Origin: an uncultured Akkermansia sp.
Lineage (GTDB): Bacteria > Verrucomicrobiota > Verrucomicrobiia > Verrucomicrobiales > Akkermansiaceae
Assembly: GCA_905200945.1 (NCBI GenBank)
Contig: CAJKMG010000007.1
Span: 1-64,000 of the forward strand
Direction of reading: 5' to 3'
DNA: 64,000 nucleotides
A program made the translations under genes and the position numbers. Under the pieces are notes generated by a model. That model did not search any database. It was given only the letters and a program-made list of their open reading frames with translations, and was not told the DNA's origin. Below, in pieces: positions 62,441 through 64,000 of the stretch; position 1 is the first letter of the stretch, and every line of letters starts with the position of its first letter.

Positions 62441-62966
62441 GGAGCTGCAGGGGTGAATTGGCCGTAAAGGGAAAGGAAATTCTTTTTTATATGGGCCGGA
62501 AGCAGACCCGGGAGCGGGATAAACGAGCCCCTTTTCCCTGCCTTGTCCTGGGAGCAGCACGGGCAGGTTTTTTCTGAAGCCGTTTTCTGTAGGCGTCTTT
62601 TCATCAGGAAAGCTCTTTCCTCATTATCTCATGTACTTCCGGCCGCGTCCAGAGCAATTCCCGGCTTCTTCCGGGAATAAGCTTCCTTGCGTTTGAGTGA
62701 GTATAACGTTTACGGCGGTTGCGCCGTGCATGTATTTCCTTTTCCTGATATTATCATCGGCAAGGGAAGAGGGCAAGTGCAGGAAATCGCGGAAGGAACC
62801 GTAATATTTGTTCTGTCCCTGCCGTTTTCCGAGCCTGTTTTCCCCCAGCCGCGAAAATGTTCCGCAGGGTAGGGGAGGGCTTCTTCCCCGCTTGCCTGCG
62901 AGTGGAACGCCCGGTCTTGCGGCATTGACACGGAGGGAGGCACGGAGTACTCTCCTGCGGCGTATA
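62441..62966. other. Intergenic region, 526 bases
   Basis: No supported gene. A hairpin with stem ATTCCCGG/CCGGGAAT (62657-62678) lies about the middle. A TTGACA (62925-62930) and a TATAAT (62963-62968) both occur before or at the start of the next gene, but 32 bases apart, too far for one promoter. The leftward promoter of the DUF1232 gene should also be here. Confidence 0.4.
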
Positions 62967-64000
62967 ATGATCAGTTTTACCAATATCAGCGGAGCCGGGG
63001 AAATTGGGGCCAATTGCTATTTGCTTGAGATGGACGGCACCAGGATTGTGCTTGACAGCGGGATGCACCCCAAGAAGGAGGGGAAGGCGGCCATGCCGGA
63101 TTTTGATTCCCTGGAACCCAATTCCGTGGAAGCCGTTTTTTTAAGCCATTCCCACCTGGACCATCTGGGAACGCTGCCTGTGCTTCAGGAGAAACAGCCA
63201 GCAGCGGAGGTGTTCATGACGCCCGCCGCGGCAGCCCTGTCTGAAGTGATGCTGCATAATTCCGTGAATGTGATGAGTGCCAAGAGGCTGGACCTGGGCA
63301 TTGTGGAGTATCCTTTTTTCACCCATAATGATCTGGACAGATTGAGCGACGCCTGGCATGCCAAGTCCTGCAACGAAGTGTTCCGCGTGGGTTTCCGTCA
63401 GAACGTGCTGGCCACGTTTTACGATGCCGGGCACATCCTGGGGTCTGCCGGCGTGATGCTGGAGGGCGAGAGCGGCCATACCGTATTTTATACGGGGGAC
63501 GTGCAGTTTGAAGACCAGAGCATGATTCCCGGGGCTGATTTTCCGGAATCCGGCGTAGATACGCTGGTGATGGAGTGCACGCGCGGCGGTTTCCAGCGCA
63601 GCGCCCACTATTCGCGGCCGGAAGAGATGGTGAGGTTCGGGAAAGCGATTGCGGAGACGCTGGAGCGCGGCGGCGCCGTACTGATTCCGGTATTCGCCAT
63701 CGGCAAGAGCCAGGAGATGCTGTTCAACATTCACCGTTTCAAGCAACAGGGGGTGATTCCCGCCAATACTCCCGTGTACTTCGGCGGGCTGAGCGCGAAA
63801 GTTTCCCTGTTGTACGACCGTTTTGCCGGGTTGACGCGCAGGCATGACCATGAATTCAAGCTGAAGGAGGAGATTCAGACCGTGCCCCTTCCGCGCAAGG
63901 GAAAAGCTCCGCTGGTGTGTTCCCCGGGGAATATTTACGTGGTGTCCAGCGGCATGATGACGGAAAATACGCTTTCCAACGTCATGGCGGAGCAGGTTCT
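62967..64000 (+). CDS. Metallo-beta-lactamase fold protein with beta-CASP domain, cut by window edge
   Basis: The first 344 codons are present; the gene runs past 64000. The metallo-beta-lactamase part shows H61-S-H63-L-D65-H66 (SHSHLDHLGTLPV), later GHILGSAGVMLEG and YTGDVQFED. The beta-CASP insertion follows (GGAVLIPVFAIGKSQEMLFN, and YFGGLSAKVS). This is the RNA-processing nuclease group of CPSF-73 and related bacterial enzymes rather than a lactamase. Start ATG at 62967 (MISFTNISGAGEIGANC). No Shine-Dalgarno sequence is close; a GGAGG lies about 30 bases upstream. Confidence 0.88.
   Translation, partial: MISFTNISGAGEIGANCYLLEMDGTRIVLDSGMHPKKEGKAAMPDFDSLEPNSVEAVFLSHSHLDHLGTLPVLQEKQPAAEVFMTPAAAALSEVMLHNSVNVMSAKRLDLGIVEYPFFTHNDLDRLSDAWHAKSCNEVFRVGFRQNVLATFYDAGHILGSAGVMLEGESGHTVFYTGDVQFEDQSMIPGADFPESGVDTLVMECTRGGFQRSAHYSRPEEMVRFGKAIAETLERGGAVLIPVFAIGKSQEMLFNIHRFKQQGVIPANTPVYFGGLSAKVSLLYDRFAGLTRRHDHEFKLKEEIQTVPLPRKGKAPLVCSPGNIYVVSSGMMTENTLSNVMAEQV

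Overview
The window looks like a chromosomal segment of Akkermansia muciniphila or a close relative (Verrucomicrobiota). The evidence is a moderately high GC content, a complete L-fucose catabolic operon beside a secreted sialidase (mucin sugar use), Verrucomicrobia-style secreted proteins, and a respiratory operon of the alternative complex III type. No insertion sequence, prophage or CRISPR array was seen. The species name is an inference from gene content, not from a database match.

Layout. 1-10 kb: the 5' end of a secreted protein runs off the left edge, followed by a minus-strand operon for fucose uptake and breakdown (transporter, isomerase, kinase, aldolase) with a clear terminator. 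A small secreted protein and a three-Asp-box sialidase diverge from it. 10-16 kb: an ECF sigma factor; a CsoR-type copper sensor and a P1B ATPase separated by a promoter with two palindromic CsoR-like boxes; thiC behind a TPP riboswitch with its own terminator; a secreted thioredoxin-fold protein. 17-22 kb: an ECF sigma factor, a membrane-anchored putative anti-sigma factor, and two secreted PDZ proteins, the second fused to a right-handed beta-helix. 22-27 kb: dGTPase, DMT exporter, a frameshifted DUF5655 gene, tRNA-Val(CAC) and alanine racemase. 27-35 kb: a five-gene peptide ABC importer with enlarged permeases, and a phosphoesterase.

35-42 kb is largely housekeeping on the minus strand (TPR protein, PanE-like reductase, formate-THF ligase, DUF1287 protein, PurD, SSB). 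42-45 kb carries a TonB/ExbB/ExbD energy-transducing set followed by peptide deformylase. 45-50 kb is an alpha-glucan cluster (GH57 and glycosyltransferase operon, divergent GH31). 50-51 kb is a chorismate-binding enzyme of the isochorismate synthase type.

51.7-57.8 kb is the most unusual part: five translationally coupled genes resembling ActC, ActD, ActE and ActF of alternative complex III, then a 774-residue protein that joins a CcoN-like membrane domain, apparently without heme or copper ligands, to CcoO-like and class I cytochrome c domains. ActA and ActB, the multiheme and iron-sulfur subunits that normally lead such operons, are absent. It is followed by a scar: a 16-bp inverted repeat, a frameshifted YadA-head-like fragment with a nine-G tract, and a truncated glyoxalase-fold gene. 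The window ends with an acyltransferase, isocitrate dehydrogenase, two small membrane or hypothetical proteins and the 5' part of a beta-CASP metallo-beta-lactamase protein that continues past the right edge.
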